Made by a program: the position numbers and the translations under genes. From Paramecium octaurelia (Eukaryota; Ciliophora; Oligohymenophorea; Peniculida; Parameciidae): 64,000 nt of DNA. The DNA is taken from assembly GCA_905182995.1 (NCBI GenBank), contig CAJJDP010000031.1, positions 129,725-193,724 on the forward strand, given 5' to 3'. Below are positions 1-11,793 of the stretch, one piece after another; the first letter of the stretch is position 1; each line of letters begins with the position of its first letter. The notes under the pieces were generated by a model, which saw nothing but the letters and a program-made list of their open reading frames with translations, searched no databases and was not told the DNA's origin.

Positions 1-590
1 GAATCAGAGGAATTGCAAAGACAATTGAGAGATAAGCAATAAGAAATTGAGAGACTATAGGAAGAGACCAAATTATAAAGAGATGTTCTTGACAAAACAC
101 ACTAACCGTAAATATTCAATAAATATCTATTAGTCATTCCTATCTGGTAGCCCACATAGAGGAAAAAGATAGAGAAATTTTGAAATACAAATCCCTTTTG
201 AAGAAAATGGATTAGGATTATTAGATCTTAAAAGCAGAAAACGATGATATAGCCAATGTAATTATAAGTAGATAAATTTAATAGAGATTCATGAGAGCTG
301 AAGAGGATCTATAGAGATTGAGAATTAAAAGATAGAACCTATAAAACATTTAGAACATTTTAATCGGAATTGCCACAGGTAGTTAGAATGATATGAGATA
401 AAATCTGAGAAGTGCCATAAATGAGATGTCGGAAGCATTAAATACAAAGACATACATTGATCCTCAGAGTGCAATCTAAAAGAAGGGTATTAATTTGCCT
501 TTATTGATAGGTGGAATTCAAAGTAGTTAATAAAAATAGGAAGAAGGTCCTTCTTGGTATTCAAAACTGAAACAAAAATAGAATAAATGA
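1..590 (+). CDS. C-terminal part of a coiled-coil protein (5' end outside window)
   Basis: The open frame begins at base 1 and ends at TGA 588-590 when TAA/TAG are read as Gln. The first part is rich in E, Q, L, R and K with heptad-like spacing, as in a coiled coil. One small intron of about 26 nt (gtaaata...tattag, near 110-135) restores the frame. The last 40 residues are no longer coiled-coil-like and end in a basic tail (SKLKQKQNK). The N terminus lies upstream of the window, so total length and function cannot be judged. I do not recognise the family. Confidence 0.75.
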
Positions 591-877
591 CATCATATTT
601 TTAGTACTACATAATTAAGAAGATAATAATTATAATAATAATTAAATATTTATATTAACTTTTTGTGATTGTGTATGAGAGATAAAGCGATGGTTGGTTA
701 TTTGTATAGTAGTCAATTAGCATTGATCTCTTAGATTAATTGTGTTTCTCTGAGTAGATCGTTCTAAAGGGATTGAACGTCTATGTGAATAGAACACAGA
801 CAGACTTATTATATGTGATTGAATATTTGCTCTTAAACTATAATAGATGATTATATTTAATTTATAAAAGATATATA

Positions 878-1807
878 ATGAATTAAGGAGAAGGAGAAGT
901 CAACGAACCTGAACATTATGAGAAAGTAGTGAAGTATATCGTTAAGAATACACCTTTTGGATAAGCTAATTTAGTGATTAAGGATTTGTGTAAAATCATT
1001 GGGAATATTAATCCATAGCATTCTATTATGCTACAAGCATTGAGGGATCATAATGAAGAACACTTGGCTTTATTTAAAGGCTAAAACACTTAAGTAAGCG
1101 TCTCTGATGACACTATAGATCCTTACAAACGTTCTAAATTCTTAAGAGGACTTTTATGTAGATTAGAAAAACAATGAGACAATTTAAGTGGATCATGAAA
1201 AATTAGAAATCATATCCAGATCCTAAGTTGAGTTACCTTCAGATCCAGAATTGAATCAACTAAGAGATGCACTTGAATAATAACTCAATCTTTATTTGAG
1301 TTAACAATTTAATGAGAAAGTTTGTGGAGCATATGGTATATTTAAAATACATGTAATTAGTTATGTATCAAGGTGATGCTTCAGACTTTACTTTCTATCT
1401 AGGAATTACAGCAAAAACAATTAATTTGCCTAACTTTTTGTAAGTTAATACATAATATATATAGCTGTGGAAGTTGGATCTCAACCTGGGAATTCACAAA
1501 AACACAATTGAAAGGTGATTTGAAAGTGCAAGCACATTATTATGAAGATGGTAATGTTTAATTAAAAAATGTAAATACCTTCTCAGAAGGAATCAACGTA
1601 GATTTGTCTGCAGCAAGTGAAAGTGCCAAATAGATTATTCACACAATCACTAGATTAGAGAATAAACATTTAACAGGAATGGATAATTTATATAATTCCA
1701 TGCCAGACATATTCTTTAAAGCAATGAGAAGACCCCTACCAATTACAGGTACTAAGATGAATTGGAATGAAAATGTTCACAAACTAGTAGCAAATTTGAA
1801 GTAATGA
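878..1807 (+). CDS. CAPZA: F-actin capping protein alpha subunit
   Basis: Alpha half of the heterodimer that caps the barbed ends of actin filaments in the cytoplasm. The translation starts MNQGEGEVNEPEHYEKVVKY and matches the family along its length: an N-terminal helix with KNTPFGQANLVIKDL, the central CGSWISTWEF (typical CapZ-alpha beta-sheet sequence), and the C-terminal MRRPLPITGTKMNWNENVHK that precedes the actin-binding tail. Three introns restore the frame: 1158-1188 (31 nt), 1336-1360 (25 nt) and 1440-1464 (25 nt). Mature length is about 280 residues, the family norm. The start is the first ATG after an AT-rich leader and the stop is TGA 1805-1807. The beta subunit is not in the window. 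Confidence 0.9.
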
Positions 1808-1987
1808 AATTACAATAAAATATTAATCAATAAATTAATGATTCCCTTGAACACTATCATTTTTGGAGTAAGATTATACTCAAAAACTTTCAATATTTTC
1901 TAAAACTATTTCTTCTGATAAAATCTAAAGTATCATAAAAATAAATAAAAAGGCTTGACCACATATAATAAAATACATTTGATTATA

Positions 1988-2785
1988 TCATTCCTGTTAC
2001 ATTTATTCATTGCTGAACCCATTTTTTTAAAGTAAACTCAAAACTTCTTTTTCATTATAGGATTTACTCTTGACTTCTTTTCCTTATTAACTGATAACTA
2101 CAATCTCTATTTTAGAAGGTTGAGGAGATGATGTATCCATAGTTTTCACAAGTGCTTTTATTGCGATATCTAATCCCTATTGAACTCTAATATAATAGTA
2201 CTTATTCTAAGGTTAGATTTTCTTTGTAATCTTGTTTTAAATAGCTATTAGCTGCTAAATTATTTTTCCCTATTGCAGTTGCTTTCCATCCTGCATAATT
2301 ACCAGATGGATCAGTGCTAAATAATTGAAAACCATTTTTTTTATCATAGCCTGCAAATAGGAATGCTGTTCCAAAAGGTCTCTACCCACCCACTTAGGTT
2401 TTGTTCTATTTATAATCGCATATGTTTATTATCAATTCTTCTAAGCCAATGTTATCTTAAAACTAATATCTAGGATTTGATTCATAATTTACCTATGATT
2501 GGCAGCAGCTTCTCTGGCATAATTAATCAAAATATTTGCATCAGCTGTATGACCCGAAACAACTGAGAAGATGTGTCTATCAATTGGATAGATTTTCTCA
2601 GAATGTTTTGAATGTTCTAATAGATGTGATACTTCCTATTTTTCTGTAGCCAAAATCATTCCCTCATTAGTCAATACTCCAAGTGCTGAGCCTGTTTGAT
2701 TAATTGCCTCGATTGCATATTCGACTTATTTCAATCTGCCATCTGGAGTGAAAGTATTAGTTTTTTAGTCGTATCTCCTTGACAT
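1988..2785 (-). CDS. PSMA4: 20S proteasome alpha subunit, PSMA4/alpha3 type
   Basis: Structural alpha-ring subunit of the 20S proteasome. The protein starts [20 protein letters not shown] followed by VEYAIEAI, the alpha-subunit N-terminal signature. It continues through [20 protein letters not shown] and has the subtype-informative stretch [20 protein letters not shown] then IGKNN, which matches the PSMA4/Pre9 branch. The active-site N-terminal Thr of beta subunits is absent, as expected. Length is about 250 residues after removal of a few micro-introns. The C terminus is Gln-rich (EQMQQE) and ends at TGA (1990-1988). It converges with the CAPZA gene, whose stop is 180 bp away. Confidence 0.93.
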
Positions 2786-2951
2786 TGAATTTAATTTAAA
2801 TTAATATATACTGGTGTTCAAATAAAATTAAGGTAATAATAATCATAAAATCATGTGCTCCACAACATGTTATTACATTACAAGCATTTCATATAATCCC
2901 AATTCTAACATCAATTATCTTGTATTATTAATAATGTGCAAAATTTGGTTT

Positions 2952-4371
2952 TCATGATTAGGCTACAAATATTGCAATCCGTTGATTATTTTAATTAAAA
3001 TGCTCTATGATTATTGAATAAAATGTTACTCCTAAAGATAAAGATATTAAACCAGCTAGATGTTCATAATCTGGATTATGTTATGTTATTGATTATCTTC
3101 CTTGATCTATTTTCCTCATCAATTCACTCACTTATTCCACAAACTTCAAATGCTGAACACAAACATTTTATTCAATAAAGTATTAAATTATCGAATACGC
3201 CTTCAATAATGATTTGTGAGAGTTTTTCTTCTCGATTTTACTTGTGACTCTATCGAATTTATTCAAAATCACACCGTCAACATTCTACCTCAATGCTTAA
3301 TATTTCAAGTTAAATTTATCAAGCAAATAATTCAAACATCTGGCTGTCTTTATTTGAAGTTCTATTTAGAATTTTAAGTTGATTTCAATTATCTTGGCAG
3401 TCAAAAATTTAACTAAGATTTTAATGATCTAATGCAACTATTATGTATAATATTATGGCAGATACTTAAAACTCCAGATTTATCTAATTGTTTATTATCA
3501 GTCGACTCAAGCATTCTATTATCACACATCTATGTTTGTAATAAAATAGTTAAACTTAATCCTACTAACTATATAAATATTGGACTATGAATGGAACGAT
3601 TTAAGCCACGTCTTTGTAGCTCTCCAAATCAGAAAGCACTAAATTCATGAAATCAAGATTTACATTAAACAAATTCTTGTGAGAAATTAAATTTTAGACT
3701 TATTACTTCTTTTTCAAATAAATCCTTAAAGTTCTTCACAATGCTTTATTGATGAACTGTCAATATGCTTATTACGTTATCCTTTATAATATTGAAGGAC
3801 TTCTTGTTCTCCATACTTTAGAATGACTCCGTTTATATGATGTCCTTGTATTGCACTTATATCAAATGAGAGGAATTTACTTATGGATTGAGTCTCCTAC
3901 GAATTGATCATCTAATAATCTTTCATCACATTGAATATGGAAAGAGAGGGAAATCCTAGAGGGATTTTAACTGTCCTCATCTAATGCGAAATTAGATCTC
4001 TTAAATCCAAGCTCTTGAATACTGAGATTCCATACCTGATCATTGAGCACATACTCATCCATCCTTTTGGATAAATTAATACTATCCATATATTAAAATC
4101 CAAAGATTTCAGACTAAAATGATTTTACGTCAGAGTACCTTCTGCATATTTTGATCCTTGATAGCCAATTCAATGTCTTAGGAATTAAGTTATTTTTTTC
4201 TGAAGTGTCTCTGATATTTTATTGCCTCCTAATCATCATAACAATATTCACTTGAATGATCTTCCTCACATTCTATTCAACCAATATGAATAAATGTAAC
4301 TCTGCCCCCTACTCTATAGTTTTACCCTGAAGAAGTCCTTTTAATATGCTTTCATCTCGATACACAGACAT
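2952..4371 (-). CDS. TAF6: TAF6-like TFIID subunit (histone fold plus helical domain)
   Basis: Reads MSVYRDESILKG, then a TAF6-type histone fold: VEQNVRKIIQEAIKYQRHF followed by RKKQLNSQDIELAIKDQN and then SEIFGFQ. The segment DLRDLISHQMRTVKIPLGFP matches the conserved stretch after the fold (the 'DLSDIINTPLPRVPL' position of animal TAF6). The C-terminal two thirds is helical, in keeping with the TAF6 HEAT-like domain, but is too diverged for residue-level matching. Introns needed to keep the frame include gtgaatattg...attag before EAIKYQ, gtactctgac...ttttag before SEIFGF and gtatggaatc...ttcaag before SLDLRD. It should act in RNA polymerase II initiation, paired with TAF9. The start is the ATG at 4371 and the end is TGA at 2952. 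Exons in the C-terminal half are provisional. Confidence 0.75.
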
Positions 4372-4463
4372 TGAAGAAAACACAAATTTTGTCAATTTGA
4401 TATTTACATTAAAAAAGATATTGAAATAACTTCTACAACCCCGCCTGAAAAGATTAGTATAGA

Positions 4464-4875
4464 TCATTTTTTCCCTCTTTTTGGACTCAAATCTCTTCCT
4501 CCGAAGAATGAAGCATCTCTTTTAATAGTGATCTCTGGGGTTCTACCCCTTTCCTATAAGGATTGACCAATTAAATTTCCCATTCCATCTCGTGCGAATC
4601 TCACTACCTGTATTTCTCATTAATTCCTTGCCAAACAATGCTTAGGACCTTACATGTTACTTATATGTCCAGCATTCGATGAAGCCTGGCTACTCTCTTC
4701 AGAGTGAATACTAAAAGCTCAGAATAGATGTTTAAGATTGCTATTACAACTAAGTTAAGTGTATGCGTATATGTATTTACACTTAAGATATGTGAGAATC
4801 TGCATTGTCAAACACTTTAAAGAATAAAATAATTTGTTATAGGTACTAACTCTCTAGATGTTCTTATTGATTCAT
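4464..4875 (-). CDS. small unknown protein
   Basis: Not recognised. Best reading starts MNQQEHLESQYLQQIILFFK at 4875, passes through a Ser/Gln-rich middle (HSEESSQASSNAGHISNM), and ends RTPEITIKRDASFFGGRDLS-PKRGKK at TGA 4464-4466. At least two introns (about 33-37 nt) must be removed to join these frames, longer than most here, so the N-terminal half could be wrong. The basic C-terminal tail could suit nucleic-acid binding, but that is a guess. It lies 92 bp upstream of the TAF6-like gene on the same strand. A competing long TGA-free frame runs through 4707-3850 but has less natural composition. Confidence 0.45.
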
Positions 4876-5026
4876 TATATAACTTATTCAGATATTATTA
4901 TTTATATGTTTTATCGATGCTTTACACATTCCTATCTCAATCAAACCATTAAGGATAATAAAGTCCATAAAGACTATTAATTGAGACATTTATTAGTAAA
5001 ATAATTGCACTATTTAATACAAAAAA

Positions 5027-5410
5027 TCAATCCTCTTTTTGCAGTAGACAATTCGGACATATGTCGAAGTCGCAGATTTAACATCTATGTGCTTAATTTT
5101 AAATTGTTTCACTGCAATAATCGCACACGTGATGAGGTACAATGCTCAATTTCATTCTTTATAATAGTAAATTAAGAGTTTACGGATGTCCTGCTCCACA
5201 CATAATTCCAAACAATGGTGGAGGCATGCATTGCAAACAGAATGCTTCTTAGCATTACTAACACCAATAACGAGATCTGCAATTTTTAATCTTACATTCT
5301 GCGCATGGATGACCACTACTTGATTTCCAGGTTAATTCATGTCCATTCTTATTGCAATAATAGGTCGGAGGTGGAAAGTATTCTGGGTTAGTTTATTGTT
5401 GAGAATTCAT
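5027..5410 (-). CDS. Cys/His-rich zinc-binding protein (C1/DC1-like)
   Basis: Intron-free frame of 127 residues starting MNSQQQTNPEYFPPPTYYCN. It carries a regular array of metal ligands: C-x4-H, then H-x-C-x2-C, W-C-x2-C-x4-F-C-x2-C, H-x-C-x2-C and C-x2-C-x4-C-x2-C. This is about three treble-clef or zinc-ribbon-like modules of the C1/DC1 or ZZ type. No catalytic motif is visible. Such modules usually bind lipid, protein or RNA, but nothing in the sequence chooses between these. It ends at TGA 5029-5027 and lies 68 bp downstream of the ubiquitin-L40 gene on the same strand. Confidence 0.75.
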
Positions 5411-5478
5411 AACTATTTAAATAAATGAATTCGAATTATTAAACATATTTATTTATTATTGTACTATTCATAATAATA

Positions 5479-5894
<416 letters not shown>

Positions 5895-6028
5895 ATTATT
5901 TTAAATTTTTAAAAAATCTTTAATAAATTATTTTATATTCTAACATTTAACATAATTTAAAAATGATTATAAGGCAACTTTTACTCTTTTTAATAGAAGA
6001 AAATTTGCCATTATATTTCTATTATGAA

Positions 6029-6703
6029 TCAAATTTACATCTTCGTCTTATAATTATTCAAAAAATCGCATTGATGACTGAAAAGTACGTCTTTATTAGT
6101 TTCTAACATCATTAGAGCTCCCTCCAAACTAAACCATAAACTTTGGATGTTAAACCCATCCTTTAAGATTTGGATTTCTTTCTAAGTTTTATGGCATTTT
6201 ATAGGTAGAGTCTTAGAAAACTCCTCCAAATTTCTCTGGCTCTCTTCATAAAGATTTCTAGTGCTGTTAATATATATGATAAATTAATACTCTTCCTTTA
6301 TTTTATTGAAATTGTCTTCATAAACTAATTTAAGAATATCATCAGTGATTTCTATATTAACGGGATCTGTAAATACTTATTTTTATTGGCATTCCTAAAT
6401 AAACTAAACTCCATATAGTGTCGAATAAAAGGGATCAAATCTTCCATTAATGAAACTATTATTTTCTATTAACATCTTTAACTATTCTTATATAACAATA
6501 AATGTTTGATTATTTGGCAATTTCAACTCAATTTTTTTTTTGTTCCCTATAATCTCTCCAGTTAGTTAACAATATGTAAGTCCATCATAAATGAGGTTTA
6601 TTTATTTTCCCATAAACACTTAAACCAAAGCGCTTATATCTTGAGAGCCCTTTATTGTAGTGGGATTATTAATAAGATCGACTAAAGTAATTAGTTATGC
6701 CAT
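6029..6703 (-). CDS. unknown protein, about 224 residues
   Basis: A single uninterrupted frame (TGA stop at 6031-6029) starting MAQLITLVDLINNPTTIKGS. It has alternating strands and helices, one conserved-looking stretch NSFINGRFDPFYSTLYGVQF, and an acidic-basic helical C-terminal half (SQRNLEEFSKTLPIKCHKTQ). There is no signal peptide, membrane segment or known catalytic motif. Intron-free and compositionally normal for this genome, so I treat it as a real gene without a functional guess. It is 37 bp upstream of the SHIPPO-like gene's stop, on the same strand. Confidence 0.7.
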
Positions 6704-6740
6704 GTAATAGAAATTAAATTAATTAATATTATGTTTTATT

Positions 6741-7725
6741 TCAATAATATATCGATTATTAAATTCCCTTTGTGACTTTATTCATCCAATTAAATTTTTT
6801 CAGCTCTTTGTTCTTACCACTTCCATCTTCCTTTCCAGGCCAATAAGCAATTAAATTATACTAGGGAGGAATCTTAGCCTCAGACTTATTCCTGGTAACT
6901 GGCTTACTGGGATTTCCCTTGACTAACAATTTATCATACCCAATATTTAATTTTGGCTGGCTCTATTTTTTTTTTATCATAAAGCAATTCTAAGGATCTA
7001 CCAAATGTATTATAATCAACGGGATATGGCTTATATTTGGTACAATCTGGTTTAGGATAATTTTTAATCATTTCCAACTTAAACTTATCGAAATCTTTGT
7101 GTTTAGCAATCATAACCTTTGGATTTGTATTGTTGTGTTTTAATTTAGGTAAAATAGGCTATTTATTATTAAAACATATTGAATACATGAGGATTATAGC
7201 TGCCTGGACCTGCAGGTAAAACAGCTCCTAAGTGTTAATAGTCTTAAACAAAGTCTGGTTTATCTCCATATTGAATTTTAGTTTTGCCATTCCACTTTTT
7301 GGCCTGATTCTCAATCGATCTATTTTCATCATACTTTCCAGGGCCAGGTTTTGGGTAATTTTGTTTACTGTTCTATAGGAAAATGTCATCTATAAATGTA
7401 TTTCTCTTTAACAATTCACTTTTTGATCTATATAATTGGTTGAGTATACATCTTACCTTTTCCTCTCCTTGTCTTTCTCATTTACCCACTTGTATTCAAC
7501 ATTATATTACACAGGGACCTTACGATTTCTAAATGGTTTGGCTATGTCATCCAAGAAATGGCCTCTTTTTGTAATTGTTGGAGGTTTCTTTAATTTGCCT
7601 GCAAAGAACTCTCTTTCTTAGGCTTACTTGAGAGGGTCACAATACTTCTTGGGGACTTCGTATCCTTCAATACCCCAAGCGCCTGTTTCACCTCTCACAA
7701 CACTATACATTTATTCAATAGTCAT
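6741..7725 (-). CDS. PG-rich (SHIPPO/sperm-tail repeat-like) protein
   Basis: Starts MTIEQMYSVVRGETGAWGIE at 7725. The middle carries short Pro-Gly motifs typical of sperm-tail PG-rich (STPGR/SHIPPO) repeats: YPKPGPGKYDE and LPAGPGSYNPH, plus a weaker YPKPDCTKYKPYP. The protein is basic, with many Lys-Pro steps, and ends WMNKVTKGIQQSIYY. Introns include gtaagatgta...attatag after KERK. Proteins of this class associate with axonemal or cortical microtubules, often from inside the lumen; that role is inferred from the repeats only. It diverges from the TBC gene with 111 bp between starts. Confidence 0.65.
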
Positions 7726-7836
7726 CACTAGATTAAATCATAAGTTACATGAGGGAGCTGATCGACTTGTATGCATTATATTATAATTAATTAATATTTT
7801 AACGAATGTCCTAGCAATTTTAAGGGAGGTCCTCTC

Positions 7837-8977
7837 ATGGATAATTGGACAGGAAATTTGAACCAGCAGTTGAGAATCCCAAACCTACCTAGCAGATTAG
7901 GGATATCCATGTGACAGGGGTAAATCGAGATTCTTCAAAAACCATTCATTATCCAAAATAACCTAAGGTAATCCACTTGAGTTTCATTTAGTAGATATAA
8001 ATAATCAAGGTTCCTTAAAGATGTGGAAGTAACCAAACTGTTTGTTCAGTTTAGGGATTTAGTACATTAACATATGATGATATTAGACCAAAAGAAAAAG
8101 AAGAGAGTGTAATAAATAAAATTATGAGACTATTTACACGAGAAGTTGATCCTTGTAAATGCTTACCTTATTAAAATAATACTTGCATTAAAGCTAAAGA
8201 ATGGTTAGGCAATTATGATGCTGATAAATTAAAGACTAAATACTCTAATTTATTGGAAAGTAAATGCGAACCAAAGATAATTAAACAAATAAATCTTGAT
8301 GTTGAAAGAACACATCCTCTGAAGAATTACCCCCAAAAATTATAAGATTTATAATAGGTTTTGATTGCATATTCCAAATACAACAAAATTGTTGGATACA
8401 TGCAAGGAATGAACTTTGTTGCTGCTGGGTTAATTTATCATGCTGATAATTATGTTGCTTTTGAATTGCTCAGAAAACTAATTGATTTACTGTAAATGAA
8501 TGATCTATATTCCCCTATGTAAGTTAATATAATAGTAGGTCTCCTGGTTTATCGAAGCATATCTAATTGATTGATTATCTAATCCTAACCAAAATGCCAG
8601 ACTTATATTAACATTTTTGCATCAACGGAGTCAAAGTGGACATGTTTTGTGCCTCGTGGTTGTTTTCCTTATTTGGGATGATGATCCCCATCCAGAAATA
8701 AGTGAAATTGTTCGATTGTATATTCAGGTATGGTTGGACATATATCTATCAATTGATTATCGGTTTTCTTCTTTATCATTAAGAGATTTTGATGAGTGAG
8801 GATATGACTGGAATTATTTGCATATTAAGCCAATAAAATTATAGAATTGACGACAATGACCTAGAAGTAGATTGGGATGAGTTGCTTGAAGCTTCTCTTA
8901 ATGTTAAAATTAGTAAGACTTTTATATAGGAAATGCATATGAAATTTGACACTAAGATTTAGACATTTAAATTATGA
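7837..8977 (+). CDS. TBC-domain Rab GTPase-activating protein
   Basis: The TBC domain fills most of the protein. Both catalytic fingers are present: the arginine finger in INLDVERTHP (IxxDxxRT type) and the glutamine finger in YMQGMNFVAAGL (YxQGM type). Downstream sequence fits the later TBC helices: LTKMPDLYQHFCINGVKVD, MFCASWLFSLFG, then RYGWTYIYQLIIGFLLYHQE. A 20-nt intron (gtaagttaatataatagtag) joins SPM to SPGLSKH; one or more further introns lie near 7895-7980, where the exact edges are unclear. The ATG at 7837 begins MDNWTGNLNQQLRIPNLPSR. It probably stimulates GTP hydrolysis on a Rab protein in vesicle traffic. It ends at TGA 8975-8977. Confidence 0.9.
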
Positions 8978-9044
8978 GAAAATCACTAGATTCTAAACTA
9001 ATAAAATATTATGTATATTTATTAAAATAATATACAAATTATAT

Positions 9045-9325
9045 ATGAACAGCATTTAAGTAACTGAGTTCTCGAACCGTGTTTTTGATCGTTATGATAA
9101 AAATCGTTCAGGATATATCGAAAAAGATGAATTAGATATATTGTTGAATAATCTGGCATTGGAATTAAATTCTTAGGTTTGTTTTTTAAAATAAATTAGT
9201 AACCCACAAAAAAGGAGATTGATTATATGTTGTCCTATTTGGATACAAACAATGACAGTAAAGTGAGCAGAACAGAATTTTAGAGATTGGGAGAATTGAT
9301 GGTTAAAGTTTTGGGAAACATATGA
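9045..9325 (+). CDS. small EF-hand calcium-binding protein
   Basis: About 85 residues with two EF-hands. Loop 1 is DKNRSGYIEKDE and loop 2 is DTNNDSKVSRTE; both keep acidic or Asn/Ser ligands at positions 1, 3 and 5 and Glu at 12, so both can bind calcium. Loop 1 has the canonical Gly at 6; loop 2 has Lys there. A 23-nt intron (gtttgttttttaaaataaattag) sits between the hands. It starts MNSIQVTEFSNRVFDRY and ends at TGA 9323-9325. Being half a calmodulin in size, it may dimerise or act as a small sensor; the target is unknown. Confidence 0.88.
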
Positions 9326-9473
9326 TTTTATATAAAATAAATGTCAAATTAAAATTATATAATAACTCTCTTAATTGTCCAGCAAATCAAGGTGTTAGTT
9401 GGAAACAAGTTCAATAATATTTGTTTTTAATAAATAATTGCGTTTGAATAATAAACAAATTTATTTAATTTTT

Positions 9474-10032
9474 ATGTCTAGTCAAGAATAAGAAATAGAC
9501 AAAGAATTAGATTAAGAACAGGAAAATGGGTGCGATTAAGAAGATTAAGAGGAACAAGATAGAACCTTATCTGGAAAAAAGAAATAACCTAAAAAATATG
9601 AGTATTTAATAATAAAATTATTATAGACGAATTACTGAAGGTCTCAGCAATAGGAAGCCTGGATAAAAATTCACACCAGAAGAGGATAGATTGATTTTAG
9701 AATTGGTTCAAAGTATTGGGCCAAAATTCTAAAAAATTCATAAACATTTCCCTGGCAAAACTTTGGCCATGGTGAAGAACCGATATTATAAATATTTAAG
9801 ATATAGGTGGGAAGTGCTTGATCAATAAAATAATGTAACTGAATAAAACAAAGAAACAAACAAGCAAAACCACCATTCTAATGAATCTTATGAAATATTA
9901 TGTGAAAAATAAAAAAAAATCAGCAGCCTATTGCATTAGGAGAGAAATGATCTTGTAAATTCAATAGCACAACGCGCTTCGACTCCTAATGCAAAGATAT
10001 TTGTGGAATATTTAATAGATTAAATGTTATGA
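9474..10032 (+). CDS. single SANT/Myb-like domain protein
   Basis: After an acidic, Gln-rich start (MSSQEQEIDKELDQEQENG) and a basic patch (SGKKKQPKKYE), the frame enters one Myb/SANT repeat: KFTPEEDRLILELVQSIGPK, then FQKIHKHFPGKTLAMVKNRY ending YKYLR. The spacing of aromatic residues (F/W, F, Y) and the final NRYYKYLR fit the third helix of a Myb repeat. A 25-nt intron (gtatttaataataaaattattatag) precedes RRITEG. The C-terminal third is polar and ends VEYLIDQML. It is likely a nuclear DNA-binding or chromatin protein, like the many single-repeat Myb-like proteins of ciliates. Confidence 0.8.
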
Positions 10033-10086
10033 TAGATAATTGTGTAGTTTGTATAAAATATATTTAAAAAAATAGAAAATGAAAAC

Positions 10087-10985
10087 TCAATATTTACTTA
10101 AATATTATTCAAATCTTTTTCTGACATGTTCATAAAATTGAGGCTATTCTTGAATCGCCTTTTCCCATTGAGTTCCTTTGATGTTCTAAGCCAACTTGCA
10201 AAATCTTTCATACATAAATTTCCCTATTTTTTTCATTAGAAAATTCATGACTGTTTAAGGAATAAATTTCATTTTAGGATCTAAATTAGCCACGCTTTTC
10301 ATAACAAACTCTCCTGCATTAACGAGTGTGACTTCAACCGCAAAGAAATTGATTTCTACTTGCACACAATTAGTTTAGGTAGTGTTAATTTAGTGCAATG
10401 TCTGATATTCTTTATCATGATGAATTGTCTAACAACAGATCAAAAATGATTTTGATTGTTCTAATTTATCCACCCCGTATCCTCTAATATAAGCTTCTCT
10501 ATTAGATAAAACTGGAAGATCCATCATGATATAGCATATTTTATGGCCTAAACCAGGTGTTTTGAGCTATTATTGAATTAGATTTTACTGCTTTACTAAC
10601 TTTACAAAATGGAACCCAATTATTAAAAAGTTCTGTTTGATATATTAAAGCACAAGCATTAATTATGGGTAATTTCATAACAGATTCGAATTTCAATGCA
10701 ACATTTGATGAATTTGGAATGAACTTATAACTCATCTAAAAGCTTAATTCAAATCTATAATTACTATTGAGTATTGCAATCATGAATCCAGTCTTTATTG
10801 TCAGATAATTACTATTTCAAAAATGTGGCTTCTTTATGAAAGGTTTGGATTTCGTGGAATAAGTCTTTGTTGATTGGAAAGTTGTCTTTATCTTAATTGT
10901 GTCTTGTCATATAAAATTACAAAATCTCATAAGCCTGTCTATTTCGTAAATAAATACTTTGTCTAAAAGCATTAGATTATGGCAT
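10087..10985 (-). CDS. START-like lipid-binding domain protein
   Basis: Starts MPQSNAFRQSIYLRNRQAYE and has an N-terminal helical segment, then a START/SRPBCC-like fold: MSYKFIPNSSNVALKFESVM, KLPIINACALIYQTELFNNW and VPFCKVSKALKTPGLGHKIC, then YIMMDLPVLSNREAYIRGYG. The W-x-P-F-C and NREAYIRGY motifs are typical of StAR-related domains that bind a hydrophobic ligand in a cavity. Two 22-nt introns are needed (gtaattatag...aattaag and gtaaaatcta...ataatag). There is no signal peptide or membrane segment, so it is probably a soluble cytoplasmic protein. The ligand cannot be inferred. It ends at TGA 10089-10087. Confidence 0.75.
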
Positions 10986-11074
10986 TGAGAGATTTATAAC
11001 ATCAATTCAGATGAATTGGATGGTAAATCATATTGAACTTGATCACTTTATTACATATAAATAAATTAATTATA

Positions 11075-11740
11075 ATGGAATAACCAGAGCAAATCCCAGA
11101 AGACCCTAAAATGCTACTATTGACAATGGAATTGAATAGAATGGCATATGAAAGATAGATTATCAAATCTAAAGATGAAATTTAGAAGAATAATAATAAT
11201 TCTAATAAAGATAATCAATACCTTAAAGAATAAGAAAAATAAATAAAATAGCTTAAAGAAGCTCTGAATCAAAAGGATTAAATGCTAGAACAACGAGTTC
11301 AAGAACTCAATCAAGAATAACAAAAAAATCAATAACTCTAAAAATAAATTGATAGTATTTCCAAATTAGTTTAATAAAAAAAAGAACCTAAATATTAATT
11401 ATAGATAGACCAAAAATTGATTCAATAGTTAGCATAGTAAAAATAACAAACCCAAAAATCCCAAACTTCACCCCTATTGCAGACAGTTTAACAAAAAGGA
11501 AACCCAAACTATATATAAAATCCAAATTAGCTAATGTAGTCGCCTCCCATAATTTAGTAATAATATTAATCGTAGTCATATCAATAACCATAATACAAAC
11601 CTTCATTGTCTAAGCATATCAGTAATCAATAGCAATAGCAATAGGTTTATTAGCCTCAACAACACTAATATCTGTAATAGTAGTAATAGTAATAACCTTT
11701 ATATTAAAATGTATAAAAAATTTATTATGGAAGAAATTGA
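11075..11740 (+). CDS. Gln-rich coiled-coil protein, 221 residues
   Basis: Intron-free frame starting MEQPEQIPEDPKMLLLTMEL. Residues of about 20-120 form a coiled coil rich in K, E and Q. The rest is a low-complexity Gln/Pro/Ser/Tyr tail with Q runs written mostly as TAA and TAG. In the standard code the whole gene would look like stop codons. No catalytic or targeting motif was seen. A coiled coil plus prion-like Q/P tail suggests a scaffold or condensate component, but that is inference. It lies 53 bp upstream of a second coiled-coil gene on the same strand. Confidence 0.75.
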
Positions 11741-11793
11741 ATATGTCTATTTTTATTATATTAATATAAAAATAAAATTTATTATTTCATTAA

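Noticed and set aside
3850-4707. Long TGA-free minus-strand frame
   Set aside because: Its translation is unnatural in composition, and splicing out micro-introns gives the conserved TAF6 histone fold from the same bases.
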